From positions 635,501-699,500 of the forward strand of contig JADKIW010000001.1 of assembly GCA_016721115.1 (NCBI GenBank): DNA of 64,000 nucleotides, in the 5' to 3' direction. A program made the translations under genes and the position numbers. The notes under the pieces are model-generated. The model worked only from the letters and a program-made list of their open reading frames with translations. It was not told the DNA's origin and made no database searches. This DNA comes from Candidatus Defluviilinea proxima. Lineage in GTDB: Bacteria; Chloroflexota; Anaerolineae; Anaerolineales; Villigracilaceae. The number at the start of each line of letters is the position of its first letter. Within the stretch, counting starts at the first letter, position 1. Positions 8,897 to 16,821 of this stretch are shown here, one piece after another.

Positions 8897-9799
8897 ATGT
8901 CATCGAATCAAAAGAAAACTTTACTCGTCACAGGGGCTTCCGGTCACCTGGGGCGTCGAGTTGTGGAATTATTGCTGGATACCTATAAAGGAACGGTTAT
9001 CGCCGCCACTCGTACGCCGGAGAAACTTGCCGATCTCAGTAAGCGCGGCGCAACCATACGTCAGGCCGATTTTGAAGACTTGAATTCTTTGTCCCAGGCA
9101 TTTCAAGGCGTTGACAGGCTGTTACTCATCAGCACAGATGCTGTGGATGTGCCGGGCCGCCGTCTCAATCAGCACCGTAACGCCATCAAGGCGGCTGAAC
9201 AGGCAGGGGTAAGTCACGTCGTGTACACATCCATTATCAATCCCGGGCCTGATTCACCAGCCTTCGTTGCCCCCGACCATCGCGGCACAGAGGAAGCGTT
9301 GGCAGAGAGCAAAATGGGATGGACATCATTACGCGAGAACATCTACATGGAAGTTTTGTTGATGTCTGTGGCTCGGGCCGCTCAGTCTGGTAAGTTGATC
9401 AATGCCATCGGTGAAGAGAAAGCCGCGTACATCTCACGAGAAGATGTGGCTCAAGCCGCGTTCTCAGCGTTGACATCGTCCTTTGATGGGCGTCAGACGC
9501 TGGATATCACCGGACCTGAAGCTGTCTCGCAATATGATATAGCATCCATTGCCAGCAAACTCACTGGAAAAGAAATTACCTATGTTCCGGTGGCATTGGA
9601 AGATCTCATTAAAAACATGACGGCTGGCGGGCTTCCTCGCCCACTTGCCGAGGCTTACTCGTCATTTGACGCTGCCATCGCGCAAGGCAAATTCAGCATC
9701 GCAACCAATACGGTCGAAGAATTGACCGGACGTAAACCGATCAGCGTCGCCGATTTCTTGTCCAGTCAGCGCGAAACTCTGGTGAAGGCCGCGCCATAA
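8897..9799 (+). CDS. NmrA-like NAD(P)-binding protein (QorB-type quinone reductase family)
   Basis: A 300-residue atypical SDR. TGASGHLGRRVVELL near residue 13 is the NAD(P)-binding motif, and the layout (ATRTPEKLADLSKRG, DFEDLNSL, VDRLLLIST) is that of NmrA/QOR2 proteins, which either reduce quinones with NADPH or act as redox sensors. No catalytic Tyr-x3-Lys is evident, as is usual in the group. It follows the LUD gene by 23 bases with AGGAG before the ATG, in the presumed TetR-controlled operon. Confidence 0.83.
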   Translation: MSSNQKKTLLVTGASGHLGRRVVELLLDTYKGTVIAATRTPEKLADLSKRGATIRQADFEDLNSLSQAFQGVDRLLLISTDAVDVPGRRLNQHRNAIKAAEQAGVSHVVYTSIINPGPDSPAFVAPDHRGTEEALAESKMGWTSLRENIYMEVLLMSVARAAQSGKLINAIGEEKAAYISREDVAQAAFSALTSSFDGRQTLDITGPEAVSQYDIASIASKLTGKEITYVPVALEDLIKNMTAGGLPRPLAEAYSSFDAAIAQGKFSIATNTVEELTGRKPISVADFLSSQRETLVKAAP

Positions 9800-9874
9800 C
9801 CGAAAGAAAATGTAGAGACGGTTTGTCAAAGTGACAAATCAAGTAATGCCGCAACAAACGGCAGGAGCTATTGA

Positions 9875-10792
9875 ATGAGTCTATTGCCCAATTCAGAAAC
9901 AAAAACCGAGTTTTCGATCCACCCCAAAACCTTGATGGGACATATTTCCCTCACGGTGGCAAACCTTGAGAACCAGATCATGTTCTATCAGCAGGCCATG
10001 GGATTCAAACTCCACTGGCGCGAAGGGAACAAGGCAGGGCTCGGTGCAGGCGGCAAGGACTTATTGTTACTGACCGAACAACCCAACTTGAAGAAATATC
10101 GTGGTGTAACGGGTTTGTATCATGTAGCGTATGTTTTCCCAAACAAACGTGAGTTGGCGATCGCGATGGCGCGTCTGTTTGCCATCAAATATCCCAACTC
10201 CCCCACGGACCACATCATGACCAAGACCACCTACCTCGATGACCTTGAAGGGAATGGAATTGAGTTGTATTGCGAGTCACCGGAAGATGGCACATGGAAG
10301 TTTGCCAACGGCAAATACGAATCCTATCGCAAGGATGGTTCGTGGAGCAATGGCCGTGAGGCGCTGGATGTAGAAGAATTATTCAGCCACATCCAGGAGG
10401 ATGACAAGTTGGATGTGCCCATTCCACTTGAAACGCGCGTGGGACATGTCCACTTGCATGTGCGTGATGTAGCAGAAGCCGTCGATTTTTACCACGGCAT
10501 TATCGGCTTCGATATCATGGGCATTGCAAAAGAATTCCAAATGGGATTTGTGTCTGCGGGCGGGTATCACCATCATCTTGGCCTGAACACCTGGCAGGGT
10601 GCAGGCGCTCCGCCTCCGCCTGCTGATGCAGTGGGCCTGCGCTATTTCACGATCGAGTTACCAGATCAAAAGGCTTACGATGAGGTAGTGGCCCGGATCG
10701 ATGAAGCAGGCATCCCGTCGAATATGACCGAGGCGGGTCTGTTTCTGCATGATCCGTCACAGAATGGCGTAGTCCTGACCGTGACAAAATAA
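9875..10792 (+). CDS. Two-domain VOC (glyoxalase/extradiol dioxygenase) family protein
   Basis: A 305-residue protein with two vicinal-oxygen-chelate halves: GHISLTVANLENQIMFYQ near residue 23 and GHVHLHVRDVAEAVDFYH near residue 190. Each opens with the metal-ligand histidine, and the DDLEGNGIELYCE stretch holds the usual Glu ligand region. The layout resembles CatE-like catechol 2,3-dioxygenases of Bacillus, which cleave aromatic rings or detoxify quinones. It is the last gene of the plus-strand cluster, separated by 75 bases from the NmrA-like gene, with GGAG before its ATG. Substrate is unknown; a ring-cleaving or quinone-sparing role fits its redox neighbours. Confidence 0.85.
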   Translation: MSLLPNSETKTEFSIHPKTLMGHISLTVANLENQIMFYQQAMGFKLHWREGNKAGLGAGGKDLLLLTEQPNLKKYRGVTGLYHVAYVFPNKRELAIAMARLFAIKYPNSPTDHIMTKTTYLDDLEGNGIELYCESPEDGTWKFANGKYESYRKDGSWSNGREALDVEELFSHIQEDDKLDVPIPLETRVGHVHLHVRDVAEAVDFYHGIIGFDIMGIAKEFQMGFVSAGGYHHHLGLNTWQGAGAPPPPADAVGLRYFTIELPDQKAYDEVVARIDEAGIPSNMTEAGLFLHDPSQNGVVLTVTK

Positions 10793-10804
10793 ATATATCA
10801 ATAT

Positions 10805-11365
10805 CTACGGGCTCAACGGCTGAAACTTTGAAATTTGAAATTCATTGCAACAGTCGTTGAGCCTGGGTCTTGCCAATCCATAGCCAACATAAATACCAAA
10901 CTTAAAGTGAGACACAAATCCGTATAGCGGATCAAACTCTGCCTGCATGATGGATGATGGGAAGTTTCTCAATGTGATATCAACCAAGTCAAAGATCTGC
11001 GGCATTGTATAGTGGGAATAACTGCATAAAAAAACTTCTTCGCCCCAACTGGGATCAGCCCAATATTCAGGAGACAAGATCGCTACAGGATCTTTTGTTT
11101 CCACCTTCACTACAACTCCTTCACGGACTTCAATGGTCGCATATGGCCTACAGATCGAACGACCATCACCCTGAATCTCGAATGTGTAGTTTTTAATTCC
11201 CAACGCATCCCATTGAGCACGCGCCCGTGGCAACTCAGCACGGACGCTGGCAACCTTCAGCGTATGTCTTGCAGATGCAATAGGGTCATACAAAACTTGA
11301 ATAAGTATCACAATCAACAGAACACTGCTCAGCAGTATGGTCATACGGGTTTTAGAAAAATTCAT
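10805..11365 (-). CDS. Membrane-anchored protein, possibly DUF6174-like
   Basis: A 186-residue protein with one N-terminal hydrophobic segment (residues about 8-26), so it is probably anchored in the membrane with an outer domain. The body carries ARAQWDALGIKNYTFEIQ and CRPYATIEVREGVVVKVE, the pattern seen in small DUF6174-like secreted proteins; I am unsure of this label. No function is suggested. It converges with the VOC gene. An inverted repeat (arms 10809-10818 and 10855-10863) lies in its last codons and could terminate transcription. Confidence 0.6.
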   Translation of the reverse strand: MNFSKTRMTILLSSVLLIVILIQVLYDPIASARHTLKVASVRAELPRARAQWDALGIKNYTFEIQGDGRSICRPYATIEVREGVVVKVETKDPVAILSPEYWADPSWGEEVFLCSYSHYTMPQIFDLVDITLRNFPSSIMQAEFDPLYGFVSHFKFGIYVGYGLARPRLNDCCNEFQISKFQPLSP

Positions 11366-11422
11366 GCTGAAAATATAACACGCCGATCAATCAAATCTGT
11401 GGGGATATATAATAAGCGGCTC

Positions 11423-12190
11423 ATGAACATATTCATTCTGAAGTTGATCCTTGCTCCCCTCATTATCGGTTCTGCCAGCCTGGCCGGCCGTAAATGGGGA
11501 CCGGCCGTCAGCGGCTGGATCGTTGGCCTGCCACTCACATCGGGGCCGGTGGTGTTCTTCCTTGCCCTTAGTCACGACACAACTTTCGCCACAAACGCCA
11601 CACTGGGCGTTATCAGCGGGGGAATCTCGCTCGTGCTCTATTCGCTTTCTTATGTATGGCTGGCGAATCGTTTTCGCTGGCAAGTTTCGATCATAGGAAG
11701 TCTGATGGTCTTCACGGCTTGTACAGCAATACTACAAAACTTCACCTTTCCTTTAAGACCGATGTTCTTTATCGTCTGTGTTGCAATACTTGCCGCATTG
11801 CGATTGATCCCCAACGATATCGTAGAAGAAACAGATGCTCAACCAGGGGTCTGGGATATTCCCTTGCGCATCTTGATCGGGACGAGTTTCATTTTATTGA
11901 TAACAGGCATCGCACCATTCATTGGTCCACACCTGACCGGGCTGTTGACCACCATTCCACTGTACGTGTCCATTCTGACGGTCTTTGCTCATCGTCATCA
12001 AGGCTCTGCCGCCGCCGCACATGTATTGCGCGGACTGTTATACGGTCTCTTTGCTTTTGCAGGTTTCTTCTTGACCTTGAACTTGCTACTCGAACGAACA
12101 GGGATTGCGGTAGCATTCATTAGTGCCATCATGGTCGCACTGGCCGTGCAAGGGACTTCCCTCTGGTGGTTGCATCAGCCACATTCATAA
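11423..12190 (+). CDS. Polytopic integral membrane protein
   Basis: A 256-residue protein with about eight hydrophobic helices and no soluble domain. I set the start at 11423 (MNIFILKLILAPL): upstream frame is open but runs into the divergent gene and lacks hydrophobic character. The motif GWIVGLPLTSGPV, near residue 30, is a conserved stretch in a widespread but uncharacterised family. It lies between an outward-facing membrane protein and the first MerR gene. No function can be assigned. Confidence 0.72.
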   Translation: MNIFILKLILAPLIIGSASLAGRKWGPAVSGWIVGLPLTSGPVVFFLALSHDTTFATNATLGVISGGISLVLYSLSYVWLANRFRWQVSIIGSLMVFTACTAILQNFTFPLRPMFFIVCVAILAALRLIPNDIVEETDAQPGVWDIPLRILIGTSFILLITGIAPFIGPHLTGLLTTIPLYVSILTVFAHRHQGSAAAAHVLRGLLYGLFAFAGFFLTLNLLLERTGIAVAFISAIMVALAVQGTSLWWLHQPHS

Positions 12191-12227
12191 AACAAATATC
12201 CAAAGCCTAAATAGATTTATTTCGCTC

Positions 12228-12264
12228 TTGACTCTACCCCATGGGAAGATTGTATACTGCCGAT
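12228..12264 (+). promoter_or_regulatory. MerR-type promoter with 19-bp spacer (first regulator)
   Basis: TTGACT at 12228-12233 and TATACT at 12253-12258 are separated by 19 bases, the over-long spacing that MerR activators correct by DNA distortion. The spacer holds a dyad (TCTaCCC and GGGaAGA around CAT). Only six bases separate TATACT from the ATG, so the transcript should begin at or next to the start codon. Confidence 0.78.
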
Positions 12265-13116
12265 ATGAATCAACCAAAGGAACTCTTCTCCATCGGCGGC
12301 TTTGCCAATTTGACCGGACTCTCGTTCAAGGCCTTGCGATTGTACGATCAGTTAGGCATTCTACAGCCGCATCACACCGACCCCCAAACTGGATACCGCT
12401 ACTACGGGGTTGACCAACTCCCGAGCGCACGCATGATCCGGGTCATGCGTGAAATGGACATGCCGCTCGCCACGATTCGCCAAGTGCTTGATTCGGTGTC
12501 TGCAGACGCCGCTTCTCCGCTTGAAACTGAATCATTGGTGAAGGAATATGTCGAAATGCGCGAAAGACAGGTGGAACAGATCCGTGGGCAGGTTCACCAA
12601 CTCGTTCAACTAATCCATCAGGAGGTACAACCTATGAGTCTGAAAGTAGAGATCAAAGAACTTAAAGCGCAACAGGTGCTTAGCATAACAAGCCATGTCA
12701 AAGTGGATAAGCTCGACATGGTCATCAAACAATCGCTGGATACATTTCAACAATTATTGGATGACCAGCATGTGGAGTCGTCAGATTCGCCCTTCGGCAT
12801 TTTCCACGGTCAGGTCAATGAACAGCAGGACGGCCCGATCGAGATCTGTTTGCCAGTCGATGGAAAGATCAAGGCAAAGGGAGATGTAACCGTAAAAACT
12901 CTGCCGGGTGGCAACGCCGCAACCGTAATGATGGTCGGCGCACAATGCGACTTTCCTGCCATCCTCGGCGCATATGATGCGGCCGCGGATTGGATCCAAA
13001 AGAACGGATATGAAATGGCTGAGCCTCCACACGAGGTTTGGCACAACCCACCCGTAGGGAAGCCAAAGATGGAAGGCCCAGAAATTCGAATGGAAATCGT
13101 CTGGATGTTCAAATAG
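12265..13116 (+). CDS. MerR-family regulator with GyrI-like ligand-binding domain
   Basis: A 283-residue regulator. Residues 7-75 form the MerR winged helix (IGGFANLTGLSFKALRLYDQ, then TGYRYYGVDQL), followed by a coiled-coil dimerisation helix (about 85-125) and a C-terminal GyrI/BmrR-type effector domain (about 133-283) with the usual hydrophobic pocket pattern (GPIEICLPV). Such proteins sense bulky, often cationic, drugs. The start at 12265 was chosen because the promoter -10 box ends six bases upstream, and the upstream alternative at 12241 lies in the promoter. The promoter shape indicates autoregulation. A close paralogue follows. Confidence 0.9.
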   Translation: MNQPKELFSIGGFANLTGLSFKALRLYDQLGILQPHHTDPQTGYRYYGVDQLPSARMIRVMREMDMPLATIRQVLDSVSADAASPLETESLVKEYVEMRERQVEQIRGQVHQLVQLIHQEVQPMSLKVEIKELKAQQVLSITSHVKVDKLDMVIKQSLDTFQQLLDDQHVESSDSPFGIFHGQVNEQQDGPIEICLPVDGKIKAKGDVTVKTLPGGNAATVMMVGAQCDFPAILGAYDAAADWIQKNGYEMAEPPHEVWHNPPVGKPKMEGPEIRMEIVWMFK

Positions 13117-13129
13117 AAGCAAGTAAAAC

Positions 13130-13156
13130 AGCAAACCAAATCGGTTTGCTATTTTA
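13130..13156 (+). terminator. Rho-independent terminator between the two MerR genes
   Basis: Stem AGCAAACC (13130-13137) with GGTTTGCT (13143-13150) and a T-rich tail. It separates the two paralogous regulators, so each is transcribed from its own promoter. Confidence 0.82.
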
Positions 13157-13162
13157 TTACCC

Positions 13163-13199
13163 TTGACTCTCCCCTTTGTGGAGACTGTATACTGCTGCA
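13163..13199 (+). promoter_or_regulatory. MerR-type promoter with 19-bp spacer (second regulator)
   Basis: TTGACT at 13163-13168 and TATACT at 13188-13193 are again 19 bases apart, with a TCTCC/GGAGA dyad in the spacer and again six bases to the ATG. The pairing with the first promoter shows that spacing and leaderless arrangement are conserved between paralogues. Confidence 0.8.
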
Positions 13200-14021
13200 A
13201 TGAGTGAGCCAAAAGACCTGCTTTCCATTGGGACCTTCGCCAACATGACCCGGCTTTCGGTCAAGGCGCTGCGATTGTATGACCAGCTGGAGATTCTACA
13301 ACCGCTTCACATTGACCCGCAAACTGGGTACCGCTACTACAGCATTGACCAGGTCCGAACAGCGCGCATGATCCGGAGCATGCGTGATATGGATATGCCT
13401 CTTGCCGATATTCGGCGGGCATTGGTGATGTTGCCTGTTTCGCAAGCACAGATCGAGTTGTTGATTCGTCAACACCTCGCAATGCGGGAACGACAACTTG
13501 AGCAGATTCGCAGGCAGGCTCGTGAATTTTCAAAACAATTAAGACCGGAGGCAAATAAAATGAATCTTGAAGTCGTTGTAAAAGATATCCCAACCCAGCA
13601 GGTTATCAGCATCACACGTCACCACACTGTAGATGGTCTGGGCAAACAGGAGGAACTGGATGCTGGAGAGTTGTTCGGACTTGTAAATGAACAAGGCGCA
13701 CAGCCGATGGGAGCACCATTCGGCATTTATCATGGGCCTGTCAGTGAAACCGAAGATGGTCCCGTCGAGATTTGTATTGCAGTGAATGGTAAGGTGGAAG
13801 GCAAAGGTCACATCGAAGTGAAGCAGCTGGAAGGTGGGAAAGGTGCGTCTGTCCTCATCACCGGAGACCAATGCCACTATCCCGAACTGTTGGCTGCTTA
13901 TGATGCCGGTGCGGATTGGATCCAAAAGAATGGCTTTAAAATGGTCGGGTCACCGCGCGAGATTTGGTACACAGGCCCGGGTCCCGATGCAAAATGGGAA
14001 ATTGTCTGGTTGTTCAAGTAG
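13200..14021 (+). CDS. MerR-family regulator with GyrI-like ligand-binding domain (paralogue)
   Basis: A 273-residue paralogue of the preceding regulator, alike from the helix-turn-helix (IGTFANMTRLSVKALRLYDQ) through the linker helix to the GyrI-like C-terminal domain (DGPVEICIAVNGKVEGKG). It should bind DNA as a dimer at its own 19-bp-spacer promoter and activate on ligand binding. The ligand pocket differs between the copies, which suggests different effectors. The amidase gene starts 13 bases after its stop and is probably co-transcribed, which makes the amidase a candidate target. Confidence 0.9.
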   Translation: MSEPKDLLSIGTFANMTRLSVKALRLYDQLEILQPLHIDPQTGYRYYSIDQVRTARMIRSMRDMDMPLADIRRALVMLPVSQAQIELLIRQHLAMRERQLEQIRRQAREFSKQLRPEANKMNLEVVVKDIPTQQVISITRHHTVDGLGKQEELDAGELFGLVNEQGAQPMGAPFGIYHGPVSETEDGPVEICIAVNGKVEGKGHIEVKQLEGGKGASVLITGDQCHYPELLAAYDAGADWIQKNGFKMVGSPREIWYTGPGPDAKWEIVWLFK

Positions 14022-14034
14022 GAAACAAACCATC

Positions 14035-15273
14035 ATGAATGTAAATTCTTATTACTTGAGCATTAATGAGTTAAGCAAACTGATTCGTGAACAACAAGTT
14101 TCGCCGGTGGAAATTGTAAACTCCTGCCTTGAGCGAATAAACACTCTCAACCCCAGGTTGAATGCATTTATTACCGTGTTGGGGGATCAGGCGCGGGAAC
14201 AAGCCAAACTTGCCGAAGTCGAAATAAAATCCGGCAAATGGCGGGGTCCATTGCACGGTATCCCGGTTGGCATCAAGGATTTTTATGACACGGCTGGCAT
14301 CAGAACAACCGCTGCGTTTAAGTATTTTAAAGACCGTATACCCGCAAAAGACGCTGTCGCAGTAACCAAATTAAAAGATGCAGGAGCGATCATCATCGGG
14401 AAAATGAATATGCATCAACTGGGCATGGGCACCACCGGGCTTGTGAGTCACTATGGGCCTGCAAAGAACCCATGGAATTCTGATTACATTCCCGGCGGCT
14501 CGTCCAGCGGATCTGCGGTTGCTGTTTCCAGTGGCATGTGCTTTGCCACACTTGATACGGATGCAGTTGGCTCCTGCCGTTTACCGGCCTCCGTTTGTGG
14601 CGTAACCGGTTTTAAAGGCACATATGGTCTTCTAAACGGCGAAGGAATCCTTGCAGGGGAAAAGGCAGATGAGATGATCTTGTGGCTGTCGCATCCCGCT
14701 ATTACCACGCGCAACATTGAAGATACGGCGCTTGTACTGAATGTCCTTGCTGAACGAAATGAAAACACAAAAAATGTTGACTTTTTTGATGGGTTGGCAG
14801 TCAATACTGAATTACGAATCGGCGTAGCTGAGAATGTCAAGGCAGGGCAGGAGGTACTTGCAACATTCGAAAAAGCTGTTGAAGCAATTCGTGCATTAGG
14901 TCATAATACAATCAACACTCTTGCCCCATTTGGTGACCCAAGCAAGGGCATAAAGAATATTGAGGCCGATAGGAAGTCCATCGCTGAACAATCGTTCAAG
15001 AATATTGATGTTTTGTTGCTACCCACCTGTACAACTACTGTTCCGCTCATCAAGAACGCCAAGTCCAATGAGCAGACGCTGTCACCTGAAAATACTGCAT
15101 TTGCAAATTACTATGGATTGCCCGCTGTAAGCATTCCATGCGGTTTTGATGCAAAAGGTCTCCCATTGGGTCTACAGATTGTGGGCAAACCCTGGGATGA
15201 AATCACTGTATTGCGACTGGCATATCAGTATCAAATGACGAACGAATATGGAAAAAGGCATCCGATTGCATAA
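14035..15273 (+). CDS. Amidase-signature-family hydrolase
   Basis: A 412-residue enzyme of the amidase-signature family, which hydrolyses amides with a Ser-cisSer-Lys triad. I see the lysine in GIPVGIKDFYDTAG, the bridging serine in GGSSSGSAVAV and the nucleophile region as TDAVGSCRLPAS, where most members have TDTGGSIRxPA; the serine is kept while the Gly-Gly is Val-Gly. The protein is somewhat short for the family (usually 450-500), and the region after residue 300 looks trimmed. The start at 14035 follows AGGA. It could be a GatA relative, but no gatB or gatC is nearby. Confidence 0.85.
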   Translation: MNVNSYYLSINELSKLIREQQVSPVEIVNSCLERINTLNPRLNAFITVLGDQAREQAKLAEVEIKSGKWRGPLHGIPVGIKDFYDTAGIRTTAAFKYFKDRIPAKDAVAVTKLKDAGAIIIGKMNMHQLGMGTTGLVSHYGPAKNPWNSDYIPGGSSSGSAVAVSSGMCFATLDTDAVGSCRLPASVCGVTGFKGTYGLLNGEGILAGEKADEMILWLSHPAITTRNIEDTALVLNVLAERNENTKNVDFFDGLAVNTELRIGVAENVKAGQEVLATFEKAVEAIRALGHNTINTLAPFGDPSKGIKNIEADRKSIAEQSFKNIDVLLLPTCTTTVPLIKNAKSNEQTLSPENTAFANYYGLPAVSIPCGFDAKGLPLGLQIVGKPWDEITVLRLAYQYQMTNEYGKRHPIA

Positions 15274-15359
15274 AACTCATCTTGATTGCGTAATAGAAAA
15301 GGATTTCCAGTGATAACCATTAGAAAACCCAAAATTGAAAACGTTCGAAGATCACCTAT

Positions 15360-15803
15360 ATGGGCATTCGATTTATTGCGCCATTCAAGGGCATGTCGAA
15401 GGAAATCAGGAGAAACGCAAGTCAGTTGAATAATTGGTTCGAAGAAAAGAAGATCAAAACTGCAGGCCCCTCCTTTCTGCGCTATCACGTCATCGATATG
15501 AGCGGCTTCATGGATCTCTCATATTGTATTCCTGTAAAAAAGGCGCTGCCCAATGATGGGAACGTCAAGGCGGATTTCATACCCGCCGGACAATACGCTC
15601 ACCTCATCTATTCCGGTGGCGGCATCTCCGGCAATCGCGCGTTGATCGAATGGGTGCGTGCTCAAGGTCTGGACCTTGACCGCTGGGATACCGATGAGGG
15701 TGATAACTTCCGCGGACGCTACGAGACCTTTCTGACCGATCCAAAGATCGAACCGCGCAAATCGAAATGGCAGATCGAAGTCGCGATCAAATTGGCGGAA
15801 TAA
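15360..15803 (+). CDS. GyrI-like small-molecule-binding protein, probably frameshifted at its start
   Basis: The 147-residue frame carries a GyrI-like fold: FLRYHVIDMSG and the ligand-pocket stretch FIPAGQYAHLIYSGG. Its ATG at 15360 has no ribosome binding site and lies inside what should be the first beta strand. A GTG at 15310 with GGA upstream reads VITIRKPKIEN, the expected family N-terminus, in another frame. Joining the frames near 15342 gives IEN-RSK-ITYMGIRF. A one-base loss, a sequencing error or programmed slippage would explain this. It may bind ligands related to those of the two GyrI-domain regulators nearby. Confidence 0.65.
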   Translation: MGIRFIAPFKGMSKEIRRNASQLNNWFEEKKIKTAGPSFLRYHVIDMSGFMDLSYCIPVKKALPNDGNVKADFIPAGQYAHLIYSGGGISGNRALIEWVRAQGLDLDRWDTDEGDNFRGRYETFLTDPKIEPRKSKWQIEVAIKLAE

Positions 15804-15812
15804 TAATTTTAC

Positions 15813-15841
15813 GTAGGGGCGCAGCAGTGCTGCGCCCCTAC
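15813..15841. repeat. REP-like palindrome (GTAGGGGCG type)
   Basis: A palindrome of arms GTAGGGGCGCAGCA and its complement around one base, downstream of the GyrI-like gene. It belongs to the palindrome family that flanks the RAYT gene at 32198. It may also act as a transcript end. Confidence 0.85.
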
Positions 15842-16136
15842 TGCATCCCTGCCCAATACATACCAAACTCTAATATACACGCCACATTGCCCATGCTACA
15901 ATTTTGTCATCATGAACACAGCAAGACCCCCTTGCTAATTTAATACCCACGCAAAATACACGCGCCCCCAAAATTATTGGGGTTGTTTTGCATTCCCCGT
16001 AACCCGTAAAAAACCTACACCCGACGATCTCGATGGTGCCTGACATAGCTGCCATCTATTTTCGTTTAAGTCCAAGGCGCGTGCCCCGCCCTGCTCCGAT
16101 TTGTCTTCCCACTAAATCACAAATCGGAGGTTTCAA
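15842..16136 (+). promoter_or_regulatory. Long structured leader of the rRNA methyltransferase gene
   Basis: An extended -10 promoter (TGC-TACAAT, 15897-15902) precedes the gene by about 235 bases. The leader contains an eight-codon frame MNTARPPC (15912-15938), a hairpin CCCCAA/TTGGGG (15966-15982) followed by a T-rich stretch, and an 11-base stem with arms CTCCGATTTGT (16094-16104) and ACAAATCGGAG (16119-16129). The second arm holds the GGAGG ribosome binding site at 16126-16130. A 48-codon frame at 16033-16179 runs through this stem into the gene. This layout resembles translational attenuation leaders; whether it is regulated is inferred. Confidence 0.6.
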
Positions 16137-16733
16137 ATGGAAACAATTCAGGGCAAAAAGCCCTGCACTTTGGATTTAAACAAACTGCATGCACGACTCA
16201 CAAATCATCAGCGCGTCATTCTGGACCTCGGAACTGGTGATGGCAAATTTGCCTTTCATCACGCCCGAACCTTTCCCTGTCACTTCGTTATCGGCGTGGA
16301 CTCGTGCCGTGAGAATTTGCATGAATATTCTCGCGCCAAAATATCAAATCTGCTCTTCGTTATTGCCAATGCACAAAACCTGCCACACGAACTGAATGGA
16401 TTGATTTCACATATCACCATCAACTTCCCGTGGGGAAGCCTGCTGGAAAGTTTACTGAACGGTGACTCAGGGTTGACGTGCGGGTTGAAGTCCATTGCAT
16501 GCCCTAACACAGCGATAACGATTCGGCTGAACGGTGGAGCGCTGTCAGAGGCGGGAACGGCTCTCGAAGCCGGAGCAGACCGAATTCAAGAAGTGATGCG
16601 AGAGTCGGGTTGGCAAATGAAAAACCCCAGCCGAATGGGAAAGTCTGATCTGCAAACCTTTCCCAGTACTTGGGCAAAACGTCTCGCTTTCGGGCGTGAC
16701 CCACGTGCCATCGAATTGACTGGGACGTTATAA
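16137..16733 (+). CDS. 16S rRNA A1408 methyltransferase homologue (NpmA/KamB family)
   Basis: A 198-residue SAM-dependent methyltransferase that resembles NpmA and KamB along its whole length. I see VILDLGTGDGKF (Asp30 in the SAM pocket), GVDSCRENL (Asp55), FVIANAQNLPHEL, the INFPWGSLLE motif (Trp99) and the C-terminal STWAKRLAFGR (Trp179, Arg187). NpmA uses two tryptophans at equivalent places to grip the flipped base, and all these are kept. The family methylates N1 of A1408 in assembled 30S subunits and blocks many aminoglycosides. Neighbours are sensor-type regulators. Function as resistance enzyme is inferred from family; a housekeeping role is possible. Confidence 0.85.
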   Translation: METIQGKKPCTLDLNKLHARLTNHQRVILDLGTGDGKFAFHHARTFPCHFVIGVDSCRENLHEYSRAKISNLLFVIANAQNLPHELNGLISHITINFPWGSLLESLLNGDSGLTCGLKSIACPNTAITIRLNGGALSEAGTALEAGADRIQEVMRESGWQMKNPSRMGKSDLQTFPSTWAKRLAFGRDPRAIELTGTL

Positions 16734-16737
16734 CAAA

Positions 16738-16797
16738 GCAGGTCACGTTTGGTTTTGATACGGACTTCATCCTACTCAACCACCAAGCGTGACCTGC
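16738..16797. terminator. Inverted repeat between convergent genes
   Basis: Arms GCAGGTCACGTTTGG (16738-16752) and CCAAGCGTGACCTGC (16783-16797) pair with one mismatch across a 30-base loop. It lies between the methyltransferase stop and the end of the Rieske gene, so it may terminate both strands, though the T-run is weak. Confidence 0.55.
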
Positions 16798-16821
16798 AAG
16801 TTATTTCACTCTTTAGGAAAG

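Noticed and set aside
12781..13212. Minus-strand frames opposite the MerR genes
   Set aside because: They are complements of the MerR/GyrI-type genes and cross the terminator and promoter.
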